A DNA stretch of 64,000 bases, taken from positions 62,001 to 126,000 of the forward strand of contig CATOSB010000001.1 in assembly GCA_951812305.1 (NCBI GenBank), in the 5' to 3' direction. Positions 16,823-26,852 of this stretch are shown piece after piece. Numbering within the stretch: position 1 is the stretch's first letter; each line of letters starts with the position of its first letter. Origin of the DNA: an uncultured Paracoccaceae bacterium. GTDB taxonomy: Bacteria; Pseudomonadota; Alphaproteobacteria; Rhodobacterales; Rhodobacteraceae. The position numbers and the translations under genes are program-made. The notes under the pieces were generated by a model, which saw only the letters and a list, made by a program, of their open reading frames with translations, was not told the origin of the DNA and ran no database searches.

Positions 16823-17527
16823 TCAGGCCGGCAGCTTGGCGATGTGGTCGTAGTCTTTGTGACCGCTGAACACCAACCAATCGCGCAATGTCCGGGCCAG
16901 CCTTTGATCACCGCTCAGGAACAGGGTGCCATTGTCCAGTTCGCGCTCATAGGACATGCGCCCGAGGTAGACGCCGGTGAACACACGTACGGAGGTTTCG
17001 ACGAATAGATCGACGTCGAAGCCGGGATCGCTGGCGCAAAGTTCAACATCCTCGCCTGGTTTGGTGATCACCCAATAGGTCGATGCTGGTGACGTGGCAT
17101 CGGAGAAATTGAAGCGAACCACGTTGCGCCTTGCAGGAAGCTTGCTGACATCAATCTGGCGGCGAATGTTCCACATCAGAAGGTCGGCATCACGGTCTTC
17201 CAGTGCGATTTCGGCCTGCACATGTTTCTGCGCCCATTTGGCAAGCTCGATCAGAATATGATCCAGTTCCGCAGCTTTTTCGGTGCGGAAATAGTCGATT
17301 GATCCAGTAGCCTTGTCCTCCACCCGTTCGAGCAGCCCCTGATTTTGCATTTCTTTCAGGCGCTTGGTCAGCAGTGTGGGTGATATCCCTGGCAGGCCGC
17401 GTTTGATTTCATTGAAGCGCGAAGATCCGCCCCAAAGTTCACCCAAGATCTGGATCGTCCAGCGCGGCATCAACACCTCGCACGCTTTCGAGGTCGGGCA
17501 ATACAGGCCATAGGGTTTCGCGGTCAT
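16823..17527 (-). CDS. HxlR-family transcriptional regulator with C-terminal SCP2-like domain
   Basis: About 234 residues from the Met at 17527 (MTAKPYGLYCPTSKACEVL). The HxlR winged helix spans about residues 10-100 (CPTSKACEVLMPRWTIQILG ... GLPGISPTLLTKRLKEMQ). The C-terminal half (WVITKPGEDVELCASDPGFD to GDQRLARTLRDWL) resembles the SCP2 sterol-transfer-like domain often fused to such regulators. The N-terminal Cys is where redox-sensing HxlR proteins act. An IS630 now separates it from the divergent DUF1127 gene and from a candidate operator at 18644. Confidence 0.82.
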   Translation of the reverse strand: MTAKPYGLYCPTSKACEVLMPRWTIQILGELWGGSSRFNEIKRGLPGISPTLLTKRLKEMQNQGLLERVEDKATGSIDYFRTEKAAELDHILIELAKWAQKHVQAEIALEDRDADLLMWNIRRQIDVSKLPARRNVVRFNFSDATSPASTYWVITKPGEDVELCASDPGFDVDLFVETSVRVFTGVYLGRMSYERELDNGTLFLSGDQRLARTLRDWLVFSGHKDYDHIAKLPA

Positions 17528-17592
17528 CGGGCCGGACTCTCCATTCAAAGAACCTTTGGCCGATCTTAGCAATGCCGACCATCTGGTGCCTA

Positions 17593-18641
17593 GAGCGTCG
17601 TCCTTGAAATCTGAATCGATGGGATTCCCACGTGGCAGGTTTTGTGATTCACCATATGTGGAGGTGGATCATGGGCAAATCGCTATCACTGGATATTCGG
17701 GAACGTGTCGTCGCTTTGGTTGATGACGGCCTTTCCTGCCATGAGGCTGCGCGGCGTTTACGGATATCAGCTGCCAGCGCGGTGCGGATCATGCAACGTA
17801 AGAGGCGAACGGGTGGGGTGAGAGCTGCGCCTCAAGGCCGCCCTCGGCGCAGCAAGCTGGATGTGGTCTCAAACTGGCTTAAGACACGCGTGGAAGCCGA
17901 GCCGGATATCACTATGCCGGAACTGGCCGAGGTGCTGAAACAGGAACATGCCCTCACCGCGACACCGGCGATGCTCTCGCGTTATCTGATCCATCGTCTT
18001 GGGTTCACATATAAAAAAATCCCTGATCGCGACGGAGCGGCTGCGCAAACGGGTGCGCGCTGCCAGGTACGAGTGGCAGCACCGCCGGATGCCGAGGATG
18101 CGCCTTGAGCCGCACCGGCTGGTTTTTATCGACGAAACAGCTGTCACGACCAAGATGACACGGCTTCGTGGTCGATCCCCACGCGGCACCCGGCTGGAAG
18201 CCGACGCGCCCTTCGGCCACTGGCGCACCCAGACCTTCATCGCGGGCCTGCGGATCGACGAACTCAGCGCCCCCTGGGTGCTGGACGGCCCCATGAACCG
18301 CGCCGCGTTCGACCTCTACATCGAGACCCAGCTGGCTCCAACGTTGCAGCCGGGCGATGTGGTGATCGCCGACAACCTGTCATCGCACAAATCGGCCAAT
18401 GCGCAGGAACTGCTGAAGTCGCAAGGCAGCTGGCTGCTCTTCCTGCCGCCGTATTCGCCCGATCTCAACCCGATCGAAATGGCGTACTCGAAACTCAAGG
18501 CACACCTGCGTCGGCTCAAGGCCCGCACCTTCGACGCCCTTTTCCAATCCGTCGCCCAAACCTGCGACCTCTTCCCGCCAACCGAGTGCCGAAACCTCTT
18601 CAAAGCTGCCGGATATGTTGCAGATTAGATGGACGACGCTC
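17593..18641 (+). mobile_element. IS630-type A element, copy 1
   Basis: 1049 bp with ends GAGCGTCGTCC and GGACGACGCTC, flanked by TA (17591-17592 and 18642-18643). It is inserted in the intergenic region between hxlR and the DUF1127 gene. Confidence 0.93.
17671..18628 (+). CDS. IS630-type A transposase in two frames
   Basis: Frame 1 starts at ATG 17671 (GGAGG upstream; MGKSLSLDIRERVVALVDDG) and carries helix-turn-helix domains with a Lys/Arg-rich linker. Frame 2, shifted +1 relative to it, carries the catalytic part: D in VFIDETAVT, D in VVIADNLSSHK, E in LNPIEMAYSKLK. They overlap around a run of seven A near 18012-18018 (HRLGFTYKK joined to SLIATERLRK). Loss of one A in the transcript, or a +1 ribosomal shift, would fuse them. 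Confidence 0.85.
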
Positions 18642-18643
18642 TA

Positions 18644-18658
18644 GTACAGATTGTGTAC
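18644..18658. promoter_or_regulatory. candidate HxlR operator GTACAgattgTGTAC
   Basis: A perfect 5-5-5 inverted repeat, GTACA-N5-TGTAC, starting two bases after the right end of the IS630-A copy and about 92 bases before the DUF1127 start. Dyads of this size containing GTAC are typical of HxlR/MarR-type operators. Confidence 0.45.
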
Positions 18659-18750
18659 CGGGGTTGGTCCAGTTTCTACACTAAGCGGAGCACGTTGCGG
18701 CATGGCACTGATGGAGCAGTTCAAAGCGCACCAAATACTGGAGATCAAAA

Positions 18751-19008
18751 ATGGCTTACATCACGGTAAACGTACCCGCAGATCGGATCGGCTTTCCTGA
18801 ACGCACATGGGCCTTTATGCGCAAACTGCACGAGACATTGCGTGAATTGGCTTACTCGCAGAAGACGCATTCGCAATTGACCGAACTTTCCGACCGCTAC
18901 CTGCGCGATGTCGGTCTGACACGCCGGGATGCAGAATGCATCGCCCATTCTGTTGGTGGCTCTGAAGGTGCAGCAACGGCTATCTACTTGCGTTCATGCA
19001 ACTGGTAA
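18751..19008 (+). CDS. DUF1127-domain protein
   Basis: An 85-residue protein. The C-terminal half carries the DUF1127 signature (LTELSDRYLRDVGLTRRDAE), a small basic/helical motif linked to RNA binding and phosphate or stress adaptation in alphaproteobacteria. The N-terminal half (AYITVNVPADRIGFPERTW...MRKLHETL) is the usual variable leader. It is followed after 65 bases by the flavin-fold gene, probably in one transcript. Confidence 0.82.
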   Translation: MAYITVNVPADRIGFPERTWAFMRKLHETLRELAYSQKTHSQLTELSDRYLRDVGLTRRDAECIAHSVGGSEGAATAIYLRSCNW

Positions 19009-19073
19009 AACAACGTTGGGCACCCGAAGACCGGGCGCCTGCGTTCACGAATGATCTATTAAGGAGATATGGG

Positions 19074-19622
19074 ATGCCCACAGGTCCGAAACTGAACGGG
19101 ACATTCAAGTCCTTCATCGAAAAGCAGCCAATGTTCTTTGTTGCCACAGCAGATATCAGCGGGCGAGTTAATGTCTCTCCAAAGGGGCTCGATACGCTGC
19201 GCATATTGGGTGACAACCGCATCATCTGGTTGAGTCTGAGCGGCAGCGGGAACGAAACATCGGCACATGTTCAGGCGACGGGGCGAATGACACTGATGTT
19301 TTGCGCTTTCGAGGGCGATGCCCGAATATTGCGTGTCTATGGGCAGGCGCGTGTCATTCATCCCTGGGACGGTGATTGGAATGATCTTGCGTCCCATTTT
19401 CCCAAACTGGCCGGAAGTCGGCAGATTTTCGATGTGAACATCGATCTGGTTCAGACTTCATGCGGCTCTGGCGTTCCGTTCATGGACTTCCGACGCGGTC
19501 GGGGAGAGGAAGAGCTGGAGCCCTTCTATGCCGACATGGGCGAGGACGGCGTGCAAGCGTATTGGCGCCGCAAGAACGTTGAAACGATTGACGGGAAGCC
19601 GACCGGGATTTTCGGCGACTGA
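19074..19622 (+). CDS. pyridoxamine 5'-phosphate oxidase-family protein
   Basis: A 182-residue protein. I use the ATG at 19074 because AAGGAG lies six to seven bases upstream; the frame opens 26 codons earlier but that region overlaps DUF1127. The split-barrel flavin fold is indicated by FIEKQPMFFVATADISGRVNVSPKGLD (broken at DISG), then WLSLSGSGNETSAHV and RILRVYGQARVI. Such proteins bind FMN or F420-like cofactors, and the substrate is unknown. The C-terminus ends in a tail with WRRKNVETIDG. Confidence 0.82.
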   Translation: MPTGPKLNGTFKSFIEKQPMFFVATADISGRVNVSPKGLDTLRILGDNRIIWLSLSGSGNETSAHVQATGRMTLMFCAFEGDARILRVYGQARVIHPWDGDWNDLASHFPKLAGSRQIFDVNIDLVQTSCGSGVPFMDFRRGRGEEELEPFYADMGEDGVQAYWRRKNVETIDGKPTGIFGD

Positions 19623-19650
19623 AATTCCCGGATTGCGCGGCTGCGGCTGG

Positions 19651-20652
19651 TCATTCGCCGAATATGCGCCGCCACCTATAGCCAAGATTTACCACGAAGC
19701 GCGGGGTTGGTTTGGCCTGGTGCTTTTGTTCGATGAACACGTCGTTGAACTGCTGCATCACGGCCTTTGGGGCATAGGGCGCGACCAGACCGGCCCAGTC
19801 AAACGCGCGCGCCTTACGCATATTGCGTGCCTTGGACAGGAAATCATTTCCATCGTCATATAGCGCACTGGGCGCATCGCGCAGCATGATGCGGTGATTG
19901 CCATCCTTGCCGCCGCGCCATGCCAGAACAGGACGGCCGTGAAAAAGAAATTCTGCAATCGCGAGCCCGAAACTTTCGCCGCGATTGCGGGCGTGGATCA
20001 TGGCGTCGCAGGTGACGATGAAATCGGATTTTTCATGCGGCTGCGTGACAGGGTCGAGGAACAGTGCGCGTGGATGGACAATGAAGGGCGCGGTGTTGAC
20101 GAACACGCACCAAATGCCGGGGTCGCCAAGCAGATCCGCGATGGCCTTCTGTACAAACGGCAGGTCAAAGGTTTCATACCCGCCATAACGACCAAAGACG
20201 AAGGCGTCATCGGGGATACCAAGTTCAGCCCGACGTGATTTGCCCGACGGGAGGTGAACCATGTGCGGCACAAAGGGATAGCGCCCGCCAGTGCGGTATT
20301 GCGATAGCCATTCAGACACATAGGCGTAAACATGGCCATGTGGTTCAAAACGCTGGAAAACCTCGTGGACCACCGTCGGCGTGCCGGGCACGGTTTTTAG
20401 GTTGCGGTTTACTTTGATGACGTAGGCGAGGTCGGCTTCTACCCTGTTCAGTTCCGCTATGTCCTTGTAGGGCACGAGCGGAAAGCGGGCGCCGAATTTC
20501 CTGATCACAGCGGGGTCGTTTTCGGGATGCGCCGCGTTGTAACAAACTACGCAGTCATGCCTCAGAAGCGTTTCTGCGTAATGCGCATAGTCAAAGACCG
20601 CCTGCGTGGTGCCACGAAGGGCAAGCGTGTTTTCGTGAAACAGAAGCCTCAC
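19651..20652 (-). CDS. glycosyltransferase-like protein (GT4/GT-B fold)
   Basis: A 333-residue protein. The N-terminal Rossmann half opens RLLFHENTLALRGTTQAVFD with a Gly-Thr-Thr acceptor-like loop. The C-terminal half has FGRYGGYETFDLPFVQKAI and the donor-site-like HARNRGESFGLAIAEFLFHG (E-x-F-G-L-A-I-A-E), typical of GT4 enzymes. It lies 16 bases downstream of sdhB on the same strand. Together with the GT25 and methyltransferase genes nearby it probably belongs to a surface-glycan locus. Confidence 0.72.
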   Translation of the reverse strand: MRLLFHENTLALRGTTQAVFDYAHYAETLLRHDCVVCYNAAHPENDPAVIRKFGARFPLVPYKDIAELNRVEADLAYVIKVNRNLKTVPGTPTVVHEVFQRFEPHGHVYAYVSEWLSQYRTGGRYPFVPHMVHLPSGKSRRAELGIPDDAFVFGRYGGYETFDLPFVQKAIADLLGDPGIWCVFVNTAPFIVHPRALFLDPVTQPHEKSDFIVTCDAMIHARNRGESFGLAIAEFLFHGRPVLAWRGGKDGNHRIMLRDAPSALYDDGNDFLSKARNMRKARAFDWAGLVAPYAPKAVMQQFNDVFIEQKHQAKPTPRFVVNLGYRWRRIFGE

Positions 20653-20668
20653 AAAAGCACCTTTGCGC

Positions 20669-21448
20669 CTAAACCACGCGATCCACCATCATCTTCTTGA
20701 TATGCGCAATCGCTTTGGCGGGGTTCAGACCTTTGGGGCAGGTCTTGGTGCAGTTCATGATGGTGTGGCATCGATAAAGCTTGAATGGGTCCTCAAGGTC
20801 ATCCAGCCGCTCACCAGTCGCCTCGTCGCGGCTGTCAATGATCCAGCGGTAGGCGTGCAGCAGAGCCGCGGGCCCCAGGTATTTGTCGCCGTTCCACCAA
20901 TAGCTGGGACAGGATGTCGAGCAGGCCGCGCACATGACGCATTCATAGAGCCCGTCGAGTTTCTTGCGGTCTTCGATTGACTGACGCCATTCGCGCTGCG
21001 GACGGTTCGTTTTGGTTTCCAGCCACGGCATGATCGACGCGTGCTGGGCATAGAAATGGGTCAGGTCGGGAATCAGATCCTTGACCACGGGCATGTGTGG
21101 CAGGGGATAGATCTTCACGTCGCCTTTGATCTCATCCATGCCGTAGGTACAGGCCAACGTGTTGATCCCGTCGATATTCATCGCGCACGACCCGCAGATG
21201 CCCTCGCGGCAGGACCGACGGAAGGTGAGCGTCGTGTCAATCTCGTTCTTGATCTTGATCAGCGCATCCAGAACCATTGGACCGCATGTGTCCATGTCGA
21301 CAAAATAGGTGTCGACGCGCGGGTTGTCGTCATCATCGGGCGACCAGCGATAAATGCTGAATTTGCGCAGATTCGTGGCGCCTTCTGGCTTGGGCCACGT
21401 CTTGCCGACGGTGACTTTGGAATTCTTTGGAAGTGTGAACTGGACCAT
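20669..21448 (-). CDS. sdhB: succinate dehydrogenase iron-sulfur subunit
   Basis: A 259-residue SdhB. The [2Fe-2S] ligands are in [13 protein letters not shown] with a downstream Cys (LACTYG). The [4Fe-4S] and [3Fe-4S] ligands are in [13 protein letters not shown] and [17 protein letters not shown]. It transfers electrons from SdhA to the quinone site at SdhC/D. In related genomes sdhB lies close behind sdhA; here about 7.3 kb of other genes and IS elements lie between, so it must be expressed separately or by a long transcript. Confidence 0.96.
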   Translation of the reverse strand: MVQFTLPKNSKVTVGKTWPKPEGATNLRKFSIYRWSPDDDDNPRVDTYFVDMDTCGPMVLDALIKIKNEIDTTLTFRRSCREGICGSCAMNIDGINTLACTYGMDEIKGDVKIYPLPHMPVVKDLIPDLTHFYAQHASIMPWLETKTNRPQREWRQSIEDRKKLDGLYECVMCAACSTSCPSYWWNGDKYLGPAALLHAYRWIIDSRDEATGERLDDLEDPFKLYRCHTIMNCTKTCPKGLNPAKAIAHIKKMMVDRVV

Positions 21449-21599
21449 GTCTCTATCTCCAGTAAATTGTTGGGATTGTCGAGGTTAGGAGGCGGATCCC
21501 TGTCGAGGATGGGTATCGGCGCAGTTGGATAAGCGGATGCTTGTTGCAAGTTGATTGTTGCGTTAGGGCGGAAGGCGCTGCTTTTTTTGGTGCCGTGCG

Positions 21600-22325
21600 A
21601 TGGATGATCTGGCTATCTTTGTAGTCTCGTTGCGTGAACGAAATCCGCGTCGCGCCGAGTTTCAGGCGCGGTTGACCGAACTTGGGCTTCAGGCTGCTTT
21701 CTTTGATGCCGTCGATGGCCGCGAAGGGCTGAGCCCACTGTATGCGCCGGAAATTGACCGGGATGGCGCGCTGCATTTGGCCCAACGGAGCTTGTCCGAT
21801 GCGGAATTCGCCGCCGCCCTGTCGCATCGACGGGTTCAGGAAATGTTTCTCGCCGACCGTTGCCATTGGGCGCTGATTTTCGAGGATGACGCGCTGATCG
21901 ACCAGCGATTGGTCAGATTTCTTGAAGCGGGCGCGTATCGAACCGCCCCGATGATGTTGTTGCACCACCTGAATGCACGTGTGATCGGACGCGGTCGGGC
22001 CGTAGCAGGTAGCGACAGTGCTGCTTGCGAACTCGCGGTTTCGCCGTTTCGCGCGGCGGCTTACACGTTGAATCGTGACAGTGCGAAGCAGCTGGTTGCC
22101 GCCCAAACACCAGTTCGGAATATTGCGGACTGGCCGCTGGACATCTCGCATTTCGGCGCAATGGCACTTGTCCCCGAAATCGTCGGTCATCCGGTTGTTT
22201 CCACGGAAAATTCTGCCATTGAAGTGGGCCGCATCAAGCATCGAAAGCGGTCTGTTGGCAACTTCTTCAACGCTGCTTACATGCGTCGGAAGTGGCGCAA
22301 GATGTTGGCGCGCAAAGTCAGTTAG
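21600..22325 (+). CDS. glycosyltransferase family 25 protein (LPS-type)
   Basis: A 241-residue protein with the GT25 pattern: IFVVSLRERNPRRAEF at the start, FFDAVDGREGL near residue 40, SHRRVQEMF and the metal-binding ALIFEDDA, then FRAAAYTLNRDSAKQLV and DWPLDISHFG. It adds sugars to lipooligosaccharide or proteins in other bacteria. It is on the plus strand between sdhB and the FkbM gene (both minus), and its stop overlaps the FkbM stop by eight bases. Confidence 0.85.
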   Translation: MDDLAIFVVSLRERNPRRAEFQARLTELGLQAAFFDAVDGREGLSPLYAPEIDRDGALHLAQRSLSDAEFAAALSHRRVQEMFLADRCHWALIFEDDALIDQRLVRFLEAGAYRTAPMMLLHHLNARVIGRGRAVAGSDSAACELAVSPFRAAAYTLNRDSAKQLVAAQTPVRNIADWPLDISHFGAMALVPEIVGHPVVSTENSAIEVGRIKHRKRSVGNFFNAAYMRRKWRKMLARKVS

Positions 22326-22504
22326 AGCGGGTGAAAAGCGCATTTTCTTCGCCCTCCCAAGTGATTTCGTAACCACAATCCGTGAGTTTCTTCAACAGGT
22401 CGTTCTGCCAGTGTTCGCTGCCGACGATTTCCATCAGAATTGCGTCCGGCCACTGGCCGGGTTGCGTGGTTTCGAAAAACGGGATTAGAACCTCATCCTC
22501 GAAC

Positions 22505-23694
22505 CTTACCACCCTTCAAAATTTCCGGATCTGATTTGACGTTTGTCTGATCTGTGTGATTCAAGGAGTCTCCACTGCTGATATTGGAGGCTGGTTTGTT
22601 GGGAAATGTTTGTTTTTCAGAGCTTTATTCGAAGGTTGAGGCGGATTTTCAGGACCGCTTGCTCGGGTATCACAAGTCGCGCCGGGAGGGATTGTGCATC
22701 ATAGCAAGCGTGATTTTGAACACGCGCAGCGTCAATCTGATGGAAAATGCGGCTGCTCTGCCCCGCGATATCGGCTCTGTGGACCACCGCTATCAATACA
22801 TTTCGCGGGTTCTGGGCAATCCTCACATCGATACTGATGAGATCATGCAGGCCTATGTTGGTGAAATTTTCCGCCGCCAGTGTGAGGCCGGAGAAACGAT
22901 TGTGGTGGCCCTTGATCAAAGCAAGCTCAACGAAGGGCATGAGGTTTTGATGTTATCGGTGCGGATGCGGGATCGGGCCCTCCCGGTCGCCTGGCGTGTA
23001 CGCCAGACCAAAGGGCCGATTGGATGGCGCGTGCAACATGAGCTTTTGGAAGCAGTCCGCCCATGGCTCCCGGCGGATGCGCGTGTGTTGCTGGCGGGAG
23101 ATCGGTTTTATGGAACCGCCCGATTGGTCGCATGGTGCCAGGAGGCTGGATGGGACTACCGGCTGCGCATGAAGGGAAATATCACACTGCAACATCAGGG
23201 TGGCGAGATGATGACGCGCGAAATTGCCCAACTGATGCCCGAAGGGCTTGTAAACGCTGAGCTTTACGGAACGGGCGTCTTTAGCAACATTGGAGTGCTT
23301 CACGAGGAGGGGCACAAAGAGCCTTGGATTATTGCCATGAATGCAGCACCGTCCGAGTACAAGGTGCTCGATTATGGAATGCGTTGGGGAATTGAAGCCA
23401 TGTTCTCCGACTTCAAAACCCGGGGCTTTGAAATTACTCAAAGCCAGATCAAAAAGCCGGATCGATTGGCCCGCCTCATTTTGGTGCTGGCAATCGCCAT
23501 GTACTGGGCTGTTTCAACCGGAGCAAACGAAGAGCACCACGTCGCAATACGCGGCGAAAAAAGGGGATTCGAAAAGCCCGAAGGTCCTTATGCTCTCTCT
23601 TCAAGACAGGCCTTCGTGCTATCCGACGATGCCTCGCAGGTTATGCCAAAATCCCCAAGCTCTGGGATGTCTGGCTAAATTGAAGGGTGGTAAG
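22505..23694 (+). mobile_element. IS4-family element, copy 4
   Basis: 1190 bp, flanked by a perfect 10 bp repeat ATCCTCGAAC (22495-22504 and 23695-23704). Confidence 0.95.
22584..23678 (+). CDS. IS4-family transposase, copy 4
   Basis: Intact 364-residue copy with a single silent GAA to GAG change near 23306 relative to the others. Confidence 0.92.
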   Translation: MEAGLLGNVCFSELYSKVEADFQDRLLGYHKSRREGLCIIASVILNTRSVNLMENAAALPRDIGSVDHRYQYISRVLGNPHIDTDEIMQAYVGEIFRRQCEAGETIVVALDQSKLNEGHEVLMLSVRMRDRALPVAWRVRQTKGPIGWRVQHELLEAVRPWLPADARVLLAGDRFYGTARLVAWCQEAGWDYRLRMKGNITLQHQGGEMMTREIAQLMPEGLVNAELYGTGVFSNIGVLHEEGHKEPWIIAMNAAPSEYKVLDYGMRWGIEAMFSDFKTRGFEITQSQIKKPDRLARLILVLAIAMYWAVSTGANEEHHVAIRGEKRGFEKPEGPYALSSRQAFVLSDDASQVMPKSPSSGMSG

Positions 23695-24318
23695 ATCCTC
23701 GAACCCTTCGACGTCGATCTTGATGACGAACGGTCGTTTTGTTACGGCTTCCGGCAAGAACCCAGCCAATGGCAGGATATCCCCGTCGAAAGAACGACGT
23801 TTGATCTCAATATCACGGAATGATCCTTGGCCCATATTACCGGAGGGCATGTTGAGCGTACCTGCGCCTTTCTTCCGGCCGAGGGCGACCTCAGCCAACT
23901 TAACGCGGTGCGACAATTTATTGACGGCGAGATTTCGCCGCAATTGATCAGCCATGATCGGGTTGGGTTCGAAGGCAATGATATCGGATCCTTTCGCCAT
24001 GCCCAGTGCCAGCGGCGCGGTAAAAGTGCCAGAATTTCCGCCGATGTCGTAATAGGTGGCAGGTGATGAAGTATGCAGCAGGGATCGGATTTGATCGAGG
24101 GAAGCCGGTTCGGCGTGCCGTCCGTTCAGCCAAATCTCCATATCGGACTGGTTAATCCCGGGAAACAGTTCGAATTTGCAGCCGTCAAGCTCGGCCATTT
24201 GACGCCCCAGCAATCGGCGAACGATCGACTTCAAGCCGATCGTTCGGTTTGTCTTGCGGTAAAGGTTTCGTGCGAAGTCGCCAGAGATCATCCCCACAAT
24301 CATGCACCTCCCGCACCA

Positions 24319-25704
24319 GAGTTATGGCTGAATCTGGTGTTCGCGTGGTTTGAGTGTTGGCGGTGCATCTGTTTGGATTGTTTTTGCAAAAACCCAATCC
24401 GACCCAAGAAGGACGCACCACCATGGACGAGACTAACATCGTTGAATTTGCCGGTCGAGAGGTCAGCCTTGATCCGTTGACTGAGCTTTTGCGCACGGGC
24501 GCGCAGGCTCTGATCCAAGCCGCCGTTCAAACTGAGCTTGCGGAATTGATGGATCGCTTTGCTCACCTCAAAACACCAGACGGGCGCGCCGGGGTGGTAC
24601 GTAATGGCAGTCATCCCGCCCGTGAAATCCAAACGGGTGTTGGACCTGTGACCGTAGAGATTCCAAAGATACGCTCGAAAACCGGCAAGCCAGTGAGTTT
24701 CCGCTCCGCGCTCGTACCGCCCTACGTGCGCAAGACCAAGACGCTGCAGGCTGCGATCCCCTGGCTCTACCTCAAAGGCATTTCCACTGGCGAAATGGGA
24801 ACGGCGCTGAAGGGTTTGCTCGGGGCTAATGCCACCGGATTTTCGGCCAAAACAGTTGCCAGATTGAAGGCCGAATGGGCCGCTGAATACAGGGCGTGGC
24901 GCACCGCAGACCTGTCCCAAGACGAGTGGGTCTACATCTGGGCCGACGGTATTCACAGTGGCTTACGCGGCGAGGATCACAAGTTGTGCGCGCTGGTCGT
25001 GATCGGCGTAAATACCCGTGGTCAGAAACAATTTCTGGCAATCGAGGACGGCACTCGTGAAAGCACACAGAGCTGGAGGGAGGTTCTAATCGGCCTCAGA
25101 GAACGCGGTCTCAACACTCCAAAATTGGCCATCGGAGACGGTGCTCTGGGATTCTGGGCCGCTCTTGAAGAAACCTATCCGGGCACACCTCAACAACGCT
25201 GCTGGGTGCATAAGACGGGCAACGTCCTCAACTGTTTTCCCAAGTCCACCCAGCCAAAAGCCAAAACGATGCTGCACGATATCTGGCGCGCTGAAACGCG
25301 CAAGTCAGCTGAACAAGCGTTCGATCTCTTCGTGAAAACGTTTGAAGACAAGTACCCCAAAGCCACCGCCTCGCTTCAGAAAGATCGAACCGAACTGCTG
25401 GCATTCTACGATTTTCCCGCAATGCATTGGCAAAGCATCCGAACGACCAATCCAATTGAATCCGCCTTTGCCACGATCCGTCATCGCACCAAGCGCTCAA
25501 AGGGCTGTCTGGCCCGCGACGGCATGCTCCACATGATCTTCAAACTGGGGCAGTGCGCCGAACAAAACTGGCGCAAACTTCGCGGCTTCAATCATCTCGC
25601 CGACGTCATCCAAGGCGTCAATTTCAAAGACGGCATCAAGCAAACCCAGACCGAAACCGCCGCCGCATGAAAGATCCCGCAAACACCAGATTTGACAATA
25701 ACTC
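24319..25704 (+). mobile_element. IS256-type A element, copy 1
   Basis: 1386 bp with related ends GAGTTATGGCTGAATCTGG and, inverted, GAGTTATTGTCAAATCTGG, flanked by CCCGCACCA (24310-24318 and 25705-25713). Confidence 0.93.
24423..25670 (+). CDS. IS256-type A transposase (Mutator-like)
   Basis: A 415-residue IS256-family transposase from ATG 24423 (AAGAAGG upstream). Motifs: FRSALVPPYVRKTKTLQAAI, LYLKGISTGEM, the acidic catalytic sites in YIWADGIHSGLRG and LAIGDGALGFW, QRCWVHKTGNVLNCFP, and the C-terminal NPIESAFATIRHRTKRSKGCL with the third acid (E). Three full copies in the window are identical in protein sequence. Confidence 0.93.
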   Translation: MDETNIVEFAGREVSLDPLTELLRTGAQALIQAAVQTELAELMDRFAHLKTPDGRAGVVRNGSHPAREIQTGVGPVTVEIPKIRSKTGKPVSFRSALVPPYVRKTKTLQAAIPWLYLKGISTGEMGTALKGLLGANATGFSAKTVARLKAEWAAEYRAWRTADLSQDEWVYIWADGIHSGLRGEDHKLCALVVIGVNTRGQKQFLAIEDGTRESTQSWREVLIGLRERGLNTPKLAIGDGALGFWAALEETYPGTPQQRCWVHKTGNVLNCFPKSTQPKAKTMLHDIWRAETRKSAEQAFDLFVKTFEDKYPKATASLQKDRTELLAFYDFPAMHWQSIRTTNPIESAFATIRHRTKRSKGCLARDGMLHMIFKLGQCAEQNWRKLRGFNHLADVIQGVNFKDGIKQTQTETAAA

Positions 25705-26852
25705 CCCGCACCAGGCTTCGTGGCGATGAAGATCTTTTCACCACGCCAAAGCCCGTGCCGGTGAACGTCGGGTTCCTCGGCTGTGAATTCACGCAAATCG
25801 AACCCGGCAGCAAGAATGCGTTGCCGCAAATCTGCGCCATACATTCTGACGTGGTCATGTTGTCCGAAATGCAATGTTCGTTGAGGTTTTCCGTCGATAC
25901 CCGGGTTTTCGTAGGTTTGGCGCCAGCCTTCGATCACGGGCGTTGTAAGATATGCCCGCCCGCCGGGTTGCACAATGCGGTGGATCTCTGACAGTGCTTT
26001 CTCATCGTCGACATGTTCCAGCACGTGGTTGCAAATAACTGCCGTGAAGCTTTGGTTGGGCAGATCAATCGCTTCGATGTTGAGGACTAGAGCGTCGTCC
26101 ATCTAATCTGCAACATATCCGGCAGCTTTGAAGAGGTTTCGGCACTCGGTTGGCGGGAAGAGGTCGCAGGTTTGGGCGACGGATTGGAAAAGGGCGTCGA
26201 AGGTGCGGGCCTTGAGCCGACGCAGGTGTGCCTTGAGTTTCGAGTACGCCATTTCGATCGGGTTGAGATCGGGCGAATACGGCGGCAGGAAGAGCAGCCA
26301 GCTGCCTTGCGACTTCAGCAGTTCCTGCGCATTGGCCGATTTGTGCGATGACAGGTTGTCGGCGATCACCACATCGCCCGGCTGCAACGTTGGAGCCAGC
26401 TGGGTCTCGATGTAGAGGTCGAACGCGGCGCGGTTCATGGGGCCGTCCAGCACCCAGGGGGCGCTGAGTTCGTCGATCCGCAGGCCCGCGATGAAGGTCT
26501 GGGTGCGCCAGTGGCCGAAGGGCGCGTCGGCTTCCAGCCGGGTGCCGCGTGGGGATCGACCACGAAGCCGTGTCATCTTGGTCGTGACAGCTGTTTCGTC
26601 GATAAAAACCAGCCGGTGCGGCTCAAGGCGCATCCTCGGCATCCGGCGGTGCTGCCACTCGTACCTGGCAGCGCGCACCCGTTTGCGCAGCCGCTCCGTC
26701 GCGATCAGGGATTTTTTTATATGTGAACCCAAGACGATGGATCAGATAACGCGAGAGCATCGCCGGTGTCGCGGTGAGGGCATGTTCCTGTTTCAGCACC
26801 TCGGCCAGTTCCGGCATAGTGATATCCGGCTCGGCTTCCACGCGTGTCTTAA

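Larger units (their letters stand above)
22318..24303 (-). pseudogene. FkbM-family methyltransferase, split by IS4
   Basis: The 5' part (24303 to 23695) has the SAM-binding region YYDIGGNSGTFTAPLA, IIAFEPNP and the FkbM core FVIKIDVEGFED. The 3' part (22504 to 22318) continues EVLIPFFETTQPGQWPDAIL...ENALFTRSN. Removing the IS4 and one copy of ATCCTCGAAC restores a single frame of about 265 residues. FkbM enzymes O-methylate sugars. Its ATG overlaps the upstream methyltransferase stop (ATGA), so the two were one unit. Confidence 0.88.

Noticed and set aside
17591..18643. A CTAG target duplication for IS630-A
   Set aside because: Copies 1 and 2 fit CTAG, but copy 3 reads CTAG on one side and CTAA on the other, so only TA is common to all.
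24300..24956. 218-residue frame antisense to the IS256-A transposase, extended to 236 and 331 residues at the other copies
   Set aside because: Shadow frame; the differing lengths simply reflect what flanks each IS copy.
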